In this document: positions 24,086-33,468 of the stretch, piece by piece
Position numbering within the stretch: the first letter of the stretch is position 1
Layout: every line of letters begins with the position of its first letter
Origin: SZUA-592 sp041556555
GTDB taxonomy: Bacteria; Pseudomonadota; Gammaproteobacteria; Eutrophobiales; Eutrophobiaceae
Assembly (NCBI GenBank): GCA_041556555.1
Contig: JBFFIE010000001.1
Span: 62,001 to 126,000 of the forward strand
Reading direction: 5' to 3'
Length of the DNA stretch: 64,000 bases
Made by a program: the position numbers and the translations under genes
Notes under the pieces: model-generated
Told to the model about the DNA's origin: nothing
The model's input: the letters and a program-made list of their open reading frames with translations, nothing else
The model's database searches: none

Positions 24086-26896
24086 TCAGTGCTGAACATG
24101 GTCGGATGAACGTCTTCCCGGATGAATGTGGTCGGATGAACGTCTTCCCGACATCAGTTTGACAGAACAGAACTTGAACTCCGGGATTTTTCCATCCGGA
24201 TCCAGGGCGTCGTTGGTAATGAGGTTGGCAGCCGCTTCCATGAAACTGAATGGCATCATCACGACGCCCTCCTGCATGTGTTCATCAGCACGTGTGGTCG
24301 CAGAAATCAGCCCACGACGTGACTCAACAACCAAGATATCACCGGTCTTGAGTCCCATCTTTTTGAGGTCTTCCGGATTGATCATGACACAGGGACCGGG
24401 CTCGATGGCATCCAGTACCCTTGAATGGCGGGTCATGGTTCCCGTGTGCCAATGCTCAAGTTGGCGCCCGGTAATGAATATGTAAGGATAATCATCATCA
24501 GGCATTTCTGCGGCCTCGATGTAATCCGCAGGGACGAACCTGCCCTTGCCGTCTTCAGTCGGAAATACCCCATCCTTGAAAATAATGGGTTCTCCCGGGT
24601 CACCTTCTTTCAGCAGCGGGTAAGTCAGCGAGTCTTCCTCTTGCAGCCGTTTCCAGGTGATACCTGCCATGCTTGGCACGGCTTTGCGTATTTCCGCAAA
24701 CACATCCTCCGGACCGTTGTAATTCCAGTTCAGACCCAGGCGTTTTGCCATTTCCTGTATGATCCAGAGATCCTGTCTGGCATCACCAGGCGGGTCAACG
24801 GCTTGGCGGCCGATCTGGACCCGTCGGTCAGTGTTGGTAAATGTCCCGGTTTTTTCCGGAAACGCTGATGTTGGCAGTATGACATCGGCATAACTGCAGG
24901 TCTCGGTAAAGAAGATGTCCTGTACCACCAGGTGATCGAGCAGGGAAAGCGCCTCACGGGCATGGTTAAGATTGGGATCAGACATGGCCGGATTCTCACC
25001 CATGATGTAAAGACCATTCAAGTCACCATCGTGGATGGCGTGCATGATTTCAACCACGGTCTTTCCGGGTCTGGGGTTTAACTTGCTGCCCCAGAGTTTT
25101 TCAAAATTAGCCTGGACCCGGTCATCAGCTACCGGTTGGTAGTCTGGATAGACCATGGGAATCAGTCCAACATCGGAAGCGCCCTGAACGTTATTCTGTC
25201 CACGCAAAGGATGCAGACCGGTACTGGGCCGGCCGATCTGACCTGTCATCAGTGCCAGTGAAATCAGGCAGCGGGCATTGTCGGTACCATGGATATGTTG
25301 GGAGATGCCCATACCCCAGAAGATGATCGCGGTTTTGGCCTTGGCATATAACCGTGCCACTTCCTTGATGGTTTCCGGGGGAATACCACAAAGCGGAGCA
25401 ACGGTTTCCGGGCTGTATTTTTCAACTGTTTTCTTGAGTTCCTCGAAACCTTCGGTGTGCTCCTTGATGAATTCATCATTTTGCAGGTTCTCTGCAAGTA
25501 TGGTGTGCATCATTCCATTGAGTAACAGGACATCAGTACCCGGCCTCAGTTTCAACAGGTGCGAGGCGTGCAGGTACATTTCTGAACCGTAGGGCTCAAT
25601 CAAGATCATCTTGCTGCCACGTTCAGCAGCGTTTTTCATAAATGTGGCAGCAACGGGGTGATTATCATTGGGCCGGGCACCGATGACAATCATCACCTCG
25701 GCTTCAGTACCATCCGCTACCTGGTTGGAAACCGCCCCGGATCCTATTGTCTCCAGCAGGGCAGCGACCGACGAGGCATGGCATAAACGGGTGCAATGGT
25801 CGACGTTGTTGGTACCAAAGCCGGTTCGCACCAGTTTCTGGAACAAATAGGCTTCTTCGTTGCTGCCCTTGGCGCAGCCAAACCCGGCAAGTGCCTCCGA
25901 ACCCTTTTGCACGCGTATTTTTTTCAGACCCTCAGCGGCCAGATCCAGTGCCTCTTCCCAGCTGGCTTCACGGAAATAGCGGTATATGTCTTGCTGGTCA
26001 ATCAGCATTTTTGTCTTGGGCGCGTCTTCTCTCCGGATCAAGGGCTTGGTCAGGCGATCGGGATGATGAATATAATCAAAGCCGTAACGCCCTTTGACAC
26101 AGAGGCGGCTTTGATTGGATGGCCCGTCCCGACCATCGACATATTGGATCTGGTTATTTTTAACATTGAAAGTCAGCAGGCAGCCGACCCCACAATAGGG
26201 GCAAACGGATTCCACTTTTTTATCGGGTTTAGCCAGGGCCACATTCTTTGCCGGCATCAGGGCACCGGTAGGGCAGGCCTGGACACATTCACCACAGGCG
26301 ACACAAGTACTTTCACCCATGGGTTCAGCCATATCAAACACGATTTCAGCATGACTGCCACGGTAGGCATAACCAATGACATCATTGACTTGTTCTTCAC
26401 GGCAGGCCCGGACACAACGGGTGCATTGAATGCAGGCGTCCAGATTGACGGCAATGGCCGTATGAGTCAGGTCAGGGGCGGGTTGCTGGCGTTGATGAAA
26501 GCGGGGGTGATACACGGATAACTTGTCTGCCCAGAAATCGAGTTCGGAATCCAGCCGGTAGGGGGATTTGCCCTGTTGCGGCATGTCTGCCAGGAGTAAT
26601 TCCAGAATCATTTTCTGCGAGTGTACGCACCGTTCGTTATCTGAAGTCACTTTCATATCTTCGGTCGGTTTTCTGCAGCAGGATGGGGCCAACACCCGTT
26701 CTCCCTCAATTTCCACCATACAGGCACGACAATTGCCATCCGGCCGGTAGCCTTCCTTGTAACAAAGGTGGGGAATCTCAACACCCTGGCGCTTGGCCAC
26801 CTGGAGGATGGTTTCATCTCCATAGGCCTCTACCTCTTTACCGTTGAGGGTAAATTTGGTGACTTTTTCATTCATGAATTTCGGGTTTGCAGCCAT
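24086..26896 (-). CDS. fdhA: NAD-dependent formate dehydrogenase, catalytic alpha subunit (Fdh1A/FdsA type)
   Basis: A 936-residue cytoplasmic Mo/W-pterin enzyme oxidising formate to CO2. Order: N-terminal [2Fe-2S] domain (C45, C56, C59 and C73), a His-Cys cluster region (residues 80-145), a two-[4Fe-4S] ferredoxin domain (CIQCTRCVRAC at 155; CVACGECVQACP at 198), then the pterin domain with a [4Fe-4S] motif CPYCGVGC (232-239) and catalytic Cys372 (RLCHASS). The fold matches NuoG-like FdsA and Fdh1A. The C-terminus ends in a duplicated 10-residue GRRSSDH unit. Last gene of the fhcBADC-fdhBA operon; its start overlaps fdhB by one base. Cys, not Sec, at the active site. Confidence 0.93.
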   Translation of the reverse strand: MAANPKFMNEKVTKFTLNGKEVEAYGDETILQVAKRQGVEIPHLCYKEGYRPDGNCRACMVEIEGERVLAPSCCRKPTEDMKVTSDNERCVHSQKMILELLLADMPQQGKSPYRLDSELDFWADKLSVYHPRFHQRQQPAPDLTHTAIAVNLDACIQCTRCVRACREEQVNDVIGYAYRGSHAEIVFDMAEPMGESTCVACGECVQACPTGALMPAKNVALAKPDKKVESVCPYCGVGCLLTFNVKNNQIQYVDGRDGPSNQSRLCVKGRYGFDYIHHPDRLTKPLIRREDAPKTKMLIDQQDIYRYFREASWEEALDLAAEGLKKIRVQKGSEALAGFGCAKGSNEEAYLFQKLVRTGFGTNNVDHCTRLCHASSVAALLETIGSGAVSNQVADGTEAEVMIVIGARPNDNHPVAATFMKNAAERGSKMILIEPYGSEMYLHASHLLKLRPGTDVLLLNGMMHTILAENLQNDEFIKEHTEGFEELKKTVEKYSPETVAPLCGIPPETIKEVARLYAKAKTAIIFWGMGISQHIHGTDNARCLISLALMTGQIGRPSTGLHPLRGQNNVQGASDVGLIPMVYPDYQPVADDRVQANFEKLWGSKLNPRPGKTVVEIMHAIHDGDLNGLYIMGENPAMSDPNLNHAREALSLLDHLVVQDIFFTETCSYADVILPTSAFPEKTGTFTNTDRRVQIGRQAVDPPGDARQDLWIIQEMAKRLGLNWNYNGPEDVFAEIRKAVPSMAGITWKRLQEEDSLTYPLLKEGDPGEPIIFKDGVFPTEDGKGRFVPADYIEAAEMPDDDYPYIFITGRQLEHWHTGTMTRHSRVLDAIEPGPCVMINPEDLKKMGLKTGDILVVESRRGLISATTRADEHMQEGVVMMPFSFMEAAANLITNDALDPDGKIPEFKFCSVKLMSGRRSSDHIHPGRRSSDHVQH
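24101..24150 (-). repeat. 30-bp tandem duplication at the 3' end of fdhA
   Basis: GTCGGATGAACGTCTTCCCG occurs at 24101-24120 and again at 24131-24150, a 30-bp period. It duplicates ten residues (GRRSSDH plus three) at the extreme C-terminus of FdhA, in frame. Confidence 0.9.
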
Positions 26897-28560
26897 TATT
26901 CAAATTCCTCGGGAAAATATTTGATTGCACAACGCAAGGGGTTAGGCGCTGCCTGTCCAAGTCCGCAGATGGAGGTATCCTCCATGGCCTGTGCCAGTTC
27001 CTCGAGCAGGGGCGCGTCCCATTCATCTTTTTCCATCAAGTGGACTGCCTTGGCAGTCCCGGCCCGGCAGGGAGTACATTGACCACAGGATTCATCTTCG
27101 AAAAAGCGCATGGCATTCAAGGCCATGGCCTTGGCGCTGTCCCTGTGTGATAACACCACTATCGCCGCGGATCCGATAAAACAACCATGTTCCTGCAAGG
27201 TGTCAAAATCCAGCGGTACATCACCCAGGGAGGCTGGCAAAATGCCGCCGGATGCGCCGCCGGGGAAATAGCCATAGAACTCATGACCATCCAGCATGCC
27301 ACCGCAATACTCGTCTATCAGTTCTTTCATGGTAATACCGGCCGGGGCGAGGTGTACGCCCGGTTTTTTAACCCGGCCACTGACAGAGAAAGAACGCAAG
27401 CCCTTGCGGTCATGCCGACCCTGTGATGCAAACCAGTCAGCGCCCTTTTCGATGATGTCGCGGACCCAGTGCATGGACTCCATGTTCTGTTCCAGGGTTG
27501 GATACCCGAAAAGGCCAACCTGGGCAACATAGGGAGGGCGTAGTCTCGGCATGCCCTTCTTACCCTCGATGGACTCAATCATGGCGGACTCTTCGCCACA
27601 GATATAGGCCCCGGCACCACGCCTGAGATATAGCGGTGGAATCTTGCAGGGCGGATCCTTGACGAGTTTGTCGATTTCATGTTCCAGCATTTCCCGGCAA
27701 CCGGCGTATTCATCACGCAGGTAGATATAAACTTTATCGACATCCCCGATTGCCCAGCTGGCAATCAGTGTGCCCTCGATGAAGCGATGGGGGTCCTTCT
27801 CAAGATAAAAACGATCCTTGAAGGTACCCGGTTCACCCTCATCAATATTAATTGCGACCATTTTGGGCGCCGGTTGTTCGCACAGGATGCGCCATTTTTT
27901 GCCGACCGGGAAACCCGCACCACCCAAGCCGCGAAGATTCGAGTCTTCGAGGATCTTGATAATGTCATCGGCCTTATGCTTGCCGGCAATGCAGTCTGTC
28001 AGGGTCTGGTAACCGCCATCTTTTTTGTAAGCTTTATAATCGATGCAATCCGGGAGCTCAGGAGCAGTCTGCTTTTTGGACACGGCGTGTTCAACAGCAT
28101 CTACCGAGGCGTTTCCTATGGGGTTCATGCCGACCACAGCCACCGGTGCCGAGTTGCAACGACCCACACAGGGGACTGCCTGAATGCGGATCTTGCCCGG
28201 TATTTTCTCTTCCAGGTCTTTAATCAGTTGCTTGGCACCGAACATTTCGCAAGTCAGGGACTCGCAGACACGGACTGTCAGTGCGGGCGGTGGTGTGCCG
28301 CCGGACTTGATGACATCAAAATGGTGATAAAAGGTTGCTGTTTCGTAAACCTCGGCCATGGGCAGTTCCATTTCAATAGCCAATGACAGGATATGTCGAT
28401 TTGAAATGTGTTGATACTTATCCTGGATTTTGTGCAGGTGTTCTATCAGATACTCGCGTGTTCTGGGTTCATCACCAATCAAGTCACGGACTTCCGCCAG
28501 TGCTTTCCAGGGGGTGGTACGGCCCTCGACACGACCTTTTTTTCCTCGGGTGCGTTTCAT
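26896..28560 (-). CDS. fdhB: Formate dehydrogenase diaphorase subunit, NuoE-NuoF fusion (Fdh1B type)
   Basis: A 554-residue fusion. Residues 15-155 form a NuoE-like thioredoxin-fold [2Fe-2S] domain with four Cys (VRVCESLTCEM and VPCVGRCNSAP). Residues 180-554 are NuoF-like, with the FMN/NADH site (GRGG-type LRGLGGAGFPVGKKW), NIDEGEPGTFKDR, RRGAGAYICGEESAMIESIEG and a [4Fe-4S] ligand set (ESCGQCTPCRAG). It passes electrons from FdhA to NAD+. The single-chain E-F fusion is the arrangement of Methylorubrum Fdh1B. Its start overlaps the fhcC stop (ATGA) and its stop overlaps the fdhA start, so it is tightly coupled to the Fhc genes. Confidence 0.94.
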   Translation of the reverse strand: MKRTRGKKGRVEGRTTPWKALAEVRDLIGDEPRTREYLIEHLHKIQDKYQHISNRHILSLAIEMELPMAEVYETATFYHHFDVIKSGGTPPPALTVRVCESLTCEMFGAKQLIKDLEEKIPGKIRIQAVPCVGRCNSAPVAVVGMNPIGNASVDAVEHAVSKKQTAPELPDCIDYKAYKKDGGYQTLTDCIAGKHKADDIIKILEDSNLRGLGGAGFPVGKKWRILCEQPAPKMVAINIDEGEPGTFKDRFYLEKDPHRFIEGTLIASWAIGDVDKVYIYLRDEYAGCREMLEHEIDKLVKDPPCKIPPLYLRRGAGAYICGEESAMIESIEGKKGMPRLRPPYVAQVGLFGYPTLEQNMESMHWVRDIIEKGADWFASQGRHDRKGLRSFSVSGRVKKPGVHLAPAGITMKELIDEYCGGMLDGHEFYGYFPGGASGGILPASLGDVPLDFDTLQEHGCFIGSAAIVVLSHRDSAKAMALNAMRFFEDESCGQCTPCRAGTAKAVHLMEKDEWDAPLLEELAQAMEDTSICGLGQAAPNPLRCAIKYFPEEFE

Positions 28561-29411
28561 GCAGACTTAGTTCCTGGTTTTATCGATTCTAGTATCGGTT
28601 GTAATATTAATATTTCTCCCTTGCCTTTATAGGCAAGATCACCGGCATAACGATGAACCTCGGGATCAATTTTCTTGAAGATATCGTACTGTTTGCCCAT
28701 GTCGGCAATTTGTTTGAATAACAGCCTCAGAAACTGCATTTTCAGATTGCCACAACTGCGGAAAGTGGCGGCTATGTGTATGGGTCTTTTGGCCAGTACG
28801 ATGGTGCCGCGACGCATGCTGAAACCAACATGTTCTCCGGCCTTGTCCAGCACGATGATCGTACCGGCATGCATCCTGCTGCCGCAATAATTTCCGGCAC
28901 TGCCCTCAATTATTATCATACCACGGCGCATGCGATCACCAATACAGTTCCCGGCGTTACCATAGACGCAGATAAAGCCGTCCGTCATACCCTCAATTTC
29001 ACCGGCGAGTGCACCACCAAGATAATCACCGACATTACCGTTGACCTGGATATAACCCTCGGACATAGCACAGCCCATCCAGGAACCGGCATTGCCATTG
29101 ACAATAATCGTGCCACCTTTCATGCTCTGCCCGACGTAGTCACCGACATCCCCCTTGATAATAATGATACCCTCGCTCATGTCTCTGCCAATACGGATCA
29201 GCTTGTCGGTGCAGCGTCTGAATTCGATATTGTCATTTTTGGCGCTTTTGATCTTAAAGGCTTTATCAACAGCCAGCTTGCCCTTGCCATAATTAAGCTG
29301 AATGCGCTTGATCTCGGCCTGTGTCATGGACTGCAGGCGTTCGGGGATTAGTGGCGACAGGTCCAGCGCAAACCGGGGCTTGATTGACAGTGTGAAAATC
29401 ATGCCCTTCAT
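28557..29411 (-). CDS. fhcC: Formyltransferase/hydrolase complex subunit C (copy 1)
   Basis: A 284-residue FwdC-like subunit. The central part (about 95-220) is a right-handed beta-helix of repeated G-x-x-x-G-x-x-M-x-x-G units (VGDYVGQSMKGGTIIVNGNAG, then further copies), homologous to the GltB C-terminal domain. It is a structural subunit beside the amidohydrolase. Overlaps fhcD upstream and fdhB downstream by 4 nt each. Copy 2 is at 35213-36022. Confidence 0.93.
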   Translation of the reverse strand: MKGMIFTLSIKPRFALDLSPLIPERLQSMTQAEIKRIQLNYGKGKLAVDKAFKIKSAKNDNIEFRRCTDKLIRIGRDMSEGIIIIKGDVGDYVGQSMKGGTIIVNGNAGSWMGCAMSEGYIQVNGNVGDYLGGALAGEIEGMTDGFICVYGNAGNCIGDRMRRGMIIIEGSAGNYCGSRMHAGTIIVLDKAGEHVGFSMRRGTIVLAKRPIHIAATFRSCGNLKMQFLRLLFKQIADMGKQYDIFKKIDPEVHRYAGDLAYKGKGEILILQPILESIKPGTKSA

Positions 29412-30304
29412 TTCAATAACTTCCTCAGGTGGAAGTGATAAGGACCGAGATTGCCACCGTAATTGCCTGCACTGACGCGATAGATGCCTTTCTTGGGTCC
29501 AAACGTGCAGATTTCCTTGATCCCGCTTCGCATGGCTTCGTTGATAGCCTTCTCAGTCAGTCCGTCGATAACGATTTCTAGGACAGAGCCTATTTCTTCT
29601 GTTAATTCCGACTTCACCTGGCCCTTGAGGGTGGGGCAATAGGCCTCGTTGGTCGAGGCACCAATGAATTTGTATTTTGAACCGACCTTGGATCCGGAAC
29701 CAACCACACCACCCGGGAAGGCGGTGATCACGCCCGGTACTTTCTTGATAGCATCGACCGCTTTCTCGCATGCCGCGAGACCTTGCCGCGAAGTTTTAGC
29801 CAGCACCAGGAAGTTGCCGCCGCCGATTGCCGGCAGTACACCGGTGGTTTCCTCGCAAATGAATTCACCATGCATGACAGGGATACGCCAGAATCTGCGA
29901 CGATTGATGACTTTTGAAATCTGGTAACCATCGCCGAAATACCTCAGGCTTTTACCAAGTGATATGGTGTCTTCGGAATGAATACCGGCGTAACAGGCTG
30001 TCGTGGCCGTGGTCATGACCGATTGACCGACACGAGTCGGAACATGTTTGTCCAGGTCCTTCTTGGACATGGCAAACATCATCACGGATATTCCGGGACG
30101 GCCATCCGGCGTCTCTTCGGGCAGAAGTTCTCTTTCTATATCACCTTCAATGCCACAGGCAATCACAGAGGAGGCAAAGCCACGAATGGAGTTGGCTGCC
30201 ATGTAGGCCCACTTTAATGACATTGCCGTGATAATGATTCGCGTTGCCTTCATCGGAAAGGCTTCAGCGAATGTGTCATCAATGGTTACGCCGTTGATCT
30301 TCAA
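29408..30304 (-). CDS. fhcD: Formylmethanofuran:H4MPT formyltransferase (copy 1)
   Basis: A 298-residue Ftr-family enzyme moving the formyl group between N5-formyl-H4MPT and methanofuran. Conserved stretches include MKINGVTIDDTFAEAFPMKATRIIIT, GIEGDIERELLPEETPDGRPG, RFWRIPVMHGEFICEETTG and SAGNYGGNLGPYHFHLRKLL at the C-terminus. Full length. It is 98 per cent the size of copy 2 (36019-36915) but clearly diverged in residues. Four bp separate it from fhcA. Confidence 0.94.
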   Translation of the reverse strand: MKINGVTIDDTFAEAFPMKATRIIITAMSLKWAYMAANSIRGFASSVIACGIEGDIERELLPEETPDGRPGISVMMFAMSKKDLDKHVPTRVGQSVMTTATTACYAGIHSEDTISLGKSLRYFGDGYQISKVINRRRFWRIPVMHGEFICEETTGVLPAIGGGNFLVLAKTSRQGLAACEKAVDAIKKVPGVITAFPGGVVGSGSKVGSKYKFIGASTNEAYCPTLKGQVKSELTEEIGSVLEIVIDGLTEKAINEAMRSGIKEICTFGPKKGIYRVSAGNYGGNLGPYHFHLRKLLK

Positions 30305-30308
30305 GAAA

Positions 30309-31967
30309 TTACCTCACACATGGCTGGATGATGAGCCTGCCTTTGCCTAGATCGCTGATCTCATCATCCGCGATCTTGAAATTACCCAGCTTGATGTTCA
30401 CGTAACGGTCAAAATATTTAACTAACGATTTCTCTATGCCCTTATCGTAGTCCGGGCGGAGTGTATGTGTCCCGCCGGATGTTACGTGGACCACCCTGCC
30501 TTTTTCCGCAACCAGTTCACCGTCCTTGAAGACATAATCCGGTTTACCGAACATTCGTTCCTTGTTTTTGTGTTCCGTGTAAACCGTGATATCAGCTGCA
30601 GCTCCGGTACCGAGATGACCGCGGTCCTTCAGTCCCAGGCTGCGGGCCGGCGCGGCCCGGGTCATGATGGCAATTTCATATAATGAATATTCACGGTCAA
30701 GGCTAGCCAGAACGCTGGATGATGCCGCTGCTTTATTGATCGTCGAGAGCATATCGTTGCGGAAACCCCGGTCCATTAATAAACGAATCAGATGAGGATA
30801 GGTGGTGAATGGCGCACCATTAGGGTGATCTGTTGTCAGGAATATCCGCCAGGGATCGTCGACCTGTAAAAATAATTCCAGGCCGATGGCCCATTGCAGG
30901 GCATTGACAAAATTCTTGTCCTCGTAGCGGAAGGGAACAACACCACAGCCCGCGTCACATTCAATGTCCATCAACAGCCATTTTTTGGGATGGGCGTGCC
31001 AGTGGCCTTCATACTGATGCATGGTATCACCGGATGCGGTTACGGTCTGACCAAAGAGAATCTGGCCGACATCAATGGAAATGTTTTTATGCCTGTTGAC
31101 GGATTCTGCAATCTCGGCTGCACCTGATGAGAATTTCCGGTCACCCTCAGTGCCGTAACTATGGAACTGGATATGTGTCAGGTGCATGGGAAGACCTTCA
31201 ACTCCTTCTATGGTATCCAGAGTGGATTGTTTGTTGCCCGGCACACCGAGGTTACAACCGTGTACATGCAGTGGATGAGGAATGCCCAGGTCATGCACAG
31301 CCCTGGACAGTGATATCAATATTTCCCTTGGGGAGACATTATAAAATGGGTTTTTGTCATCCAGGTCCAGTTTACGCTGGTTAAATTTGAAGGCGTTAAT
31401 GCCGCCCGGATTGACGACCTTGATGCCCAATGCCTGGGATGACTGGATAATCCAGGCGACATAATCATTGATTGCAGCCTGGTCTTTTTTTGCGGCCAGC
31501 ATCTGCAGGAAGAAATCATCATTACCCAGTAAGGCATATGCACCCTTGTCCACGATCGGTGTATCGGCCATTTCCATGTGGGCCTGGCGGGCATTGGCCG
31601 GCAGCATGGCCGGTTCGAAACAGGAGGTGTATCCCATCTCGGCATAGCGATAACCTGCCGTCAATGTCGATGGCACAGCATGTCCACAGCCTGCACGAGT
31701 GATAGAGGTTCTTTTCACCGGGTCATCCCGGTGGTCCTCCGGCAACATCATGCGCGCCAGGTTAACCTTGCCCCCGCCGATGTGAGTATGAATATCAATG
31801 GCGCCTGACATAATTACCTTGCCACGCAAATCATAGGTCTTGTCAATCCTCGCCTGGATGTCAGGTTTGTTGATGATCCTGCCATCCTTGATGTAGATAT
31901 CCTGGCGCTTGCCATTGATGCCATTGGCAGGGTCATAGACTGTTCCACCTGATAACTTAATAATCAT
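30309..31967 (-). CDS. fhcA: Formyltransferase/hydrolase complex subunit A, metallo-amidohydrolase (copy 1)
   Basis: A 552-residue FwdA-type amidohydrolase that hydrolyses formyl-methanofuran to formate. The metal-site residues are kept: His60 and His62 (DIHTHIGGG), the probable carboxylated Lys183 (KVVNPGG), His in HVHGCNLG and HIQFHSYG, and an Asp in TTDHPNGAP. Length is standard. The gene is 6 bp after fhcB in a tight operon. In well studied bacterial Fhc this subunit is the hydrolase, and formate is released for a separate formate dehydrogenase, here encoded in the same operon. Confidence 0.95.
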   Translation of the reverse strand: MIIKLSGGTVYDPANGINGKRQDIYIKDGRIINKPDIQARIDKTYDLRGKVIMSGAIDIHTHIGGGKVNLARMMLPEDHRDDPVKRTSITRAGCGHAVPSTLTAGYRYAEMGYTSCFEPAMLPANARQAHMEMADTPIVDKGAYALLGNDDFFLQMLAAKKDQAAINDYVAWIIQSSQALGIKVVNPGGINAFKFNQRKLDLDDKNPFYNVSPREILISLSRAVHDLGIPHPLHVHGCNLGVPGNKQSTLDTIEGVEGLPMHLTHIQFHSYGTEGDRKFSSGAAEIAESVNRHKNISIDVGQILFGQTVTASGDTMHQYEGHWHAHPKKWLLMDIECDAGCGVVPFRYEDKNFVNALQWAIGLELFLQVDDPWRIFLTTDHPNGAPFTTYPHLIRLLMDRGFRNDMLSTINKAAASSSVLASLDREYSLYEIAIMTRAAPARSLGLKDRGHLGTGAAADITVYTEHKNKERMFGKPDYVFKDGELVAEKGRVVHVTSGGTHTLRPDYDKGIEKSLVKYFDRYVNIKLGNFKIADDEISDLGKGRLIIQPCVR

Positions 31968-31973
31968 TCACAC

Positions 31974-33251
31974 TCACCTGTATGCTTCAGTTATCCGGTT
32001 GATCACATCAGCAACTCCTGGATGCTCGGAATTTTGTAATTTTTTCAATTTGAAAGATACGACACCATCTGTTCTTACCATTTGACCAGTGTGGTTAATC
32101 CCTGGTATGCCAACCGGTATATAGACATGGGGTTTGCCGTTAATTTTGACTGACGGGGCGGCCAGAACGATGCTCGGTACTCTCCAGTCTGGTAAATCGA
32201 TCGGTGCTCCAAGACTGGAAATCCAAAACAGGACATCCAGTTCATTGGTTTCCAGCAAGCGTTTTCCAGAGAACCGGTAAGCGTCAAAGTCCGGAAATCC
32301 CCTGGCATAACTGACCCGTGATGGATACCCGCTCTGCCAGGCCGTGACCTGGGTTGCCGTCATGCCACCTTCGCTGCCACCGAGACTGAAACCGGCAAAA
32401 CGGGTCATCCGGTTCAGATACTTGATTATCTCAGTAATAGTCTGAACGGTGAGTTCAGCATAGGGAAAATCCAGTTCACCCGGTGCCCAGACAATCACAC
32501 CATAACTGGCCTTAAGAAGCAGTTCTGTGAGATTTTTCAACTGGGATAACTTGATATTGCCAATTGTTGGCTTGTCAATTTCCAGGCCAACAGACAGGGC
32601 GTGCAATATTGAAAATACTTCACCAATATCATCCTGTTCGCATTGCAGTTTGATCGGGCGCTTACCCGGTGATTTGCCCGCAGGTGCACTATCCAGTTTA
32701 TCGCCGATATAAACCAGTTGACGTTCTTTTTTATTGATTTTTACCAGGCTATGGGATGGATTGATGATCCGTTCAAAGAATCGGGGGAAGTTGGTATTGG
32801 CGTCTGTGCCCGCAAAGATGATCAGGTCTGCACGGTTCCTTATCTCGGCCAGGGTGGTCATGACATAACCATGATTCTGCAGCACATCCAGGTTCCTGAA
32901 AGCAGCATTGCTGTGCATGTGATCAATGACGGCACCGGCTTTCTCGGTAAGCCTGAGGGCGGCACGCATGCCATTGACATCTGTCCCCAATCCACCAATG
33001 AGTGCCTGGTTGGAACGTTTAAGAATCTTTGCAGCTTCCTTGATGGCGTCTTCGAGAGAGCAGGCCTTGCCTGCAATCGTAGGCGATACTCGGGGTTGGT
33101 TTTCTTCAAACCGGGTTTTGGCGAGCTTGCAACCATTCTGCTTGACCTTCAGGCTGTCTTTCAGTTGACTGATAACAAGGTCATCACAAAGGAGGCTGCA
33201 GAATGGGCAGGGCACCTCCTCAAATCTCTTGCTGTTCGTATCCTGGGTCAT
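31974..33251 (-). CDS. fhcB: Formyltransferase/hydrolase complex subunit B, catalytically inactive type (copy 1)
   Basis: A 425-residue FwdB homologue of the bacterial Fhc kind. The N-terminal cluster cysteines are present (C15, C18, C22 and C41), but the residue aligned with the Mo/W-ligating Cys of archaeal FwdB (C118) is Ala116 (in HSNAAFRNL). The region that would be TSVCHGPS is therefore rewritten, and no FwdD gene accompanies it, so pterin redox chemistry is unlikely. The role is probably structural, as known for bacterial FhcB. AGGA precedes the ATG. First gene of the fhcBADC-fdhBA operon, reading from the 217-bp gap at 33252-33468. Confidence 0.92.
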   Translation of the reverse strand: MTQDTNSKRFEEVPCPFCSLLCDDLVISQLKDSLKVKQNGCKLAKTRFEENQPRVSPTIAGKACSLEDAIKEAAKILKRSNQALIGGLGTDVNGMRAALRLTEKAGAVIDHMHSNAAFRNLDVLQNHGYVMTTLAEIRNRADLIIFAGTDANTNFPRFFERIINPSHSLVKINKKERQLVYIGDKLDSAPAGKSPGKRPIKLQCEQDDIGEVFSILHALSVGLEIDKPTIGNIKLSQLKNLTELLLKASYGVIVWAPGELDFPYAELTVQTITEIIKYLNRMTRFAGFSLGGSEGGMTATQVTAWQSGYPSRVSYARGFPDFDAYRFSGKRLLETNELDVLFWISSLGAPIDLPDWRVPSIVLAAPSVKINGKPHVYIPVGIPGINHTGQMVRTDGVVSFKLKKLQNSEHPGVADVINRITEAYR

Positions 33252-33468
33252 TCGTTCCTGAGAAAATCCGAGATTACGTCATTATTATTATGGTTTTCGC
33301 GTCTAGTCGGCGCGCGCGAGCGTCAAGCTACGGCGACAAATAAACTTCATTAAATCAGATAGATATACTTACTTTAGCCCTTCGGCGTGGAAGCAGTTAT
33401 ATGATACCTTGTCTGGGTTTGGCCGTCATCCGAAAAGCCCCGATCGGGTTCTGAAGGGAGGTGTGAAA

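Noticed and set aside
25796..26521. 241-codon plus-strand frame over fdhA
   Set aside because: It is a shadow of fdhA on the opposite strand; its translation matches no family while fdhA is unambiguous.
27679..28386. 235-codon plus-strand frame over fdhB
   Set aside because: Shadow of fdhB; no ribosome binding site and no family.
32718..33353. 211-codon plus-strand frame over fhcB
   Set aside because: Shadow of fhcB copy 1, whose motifs are clear.
33432..33450. CCCGATCGGG palindrome near the end of fprA as terminator
   Set aside because: Only three base pairs beyond the palindrome centre with a short T-run; too weak to call.
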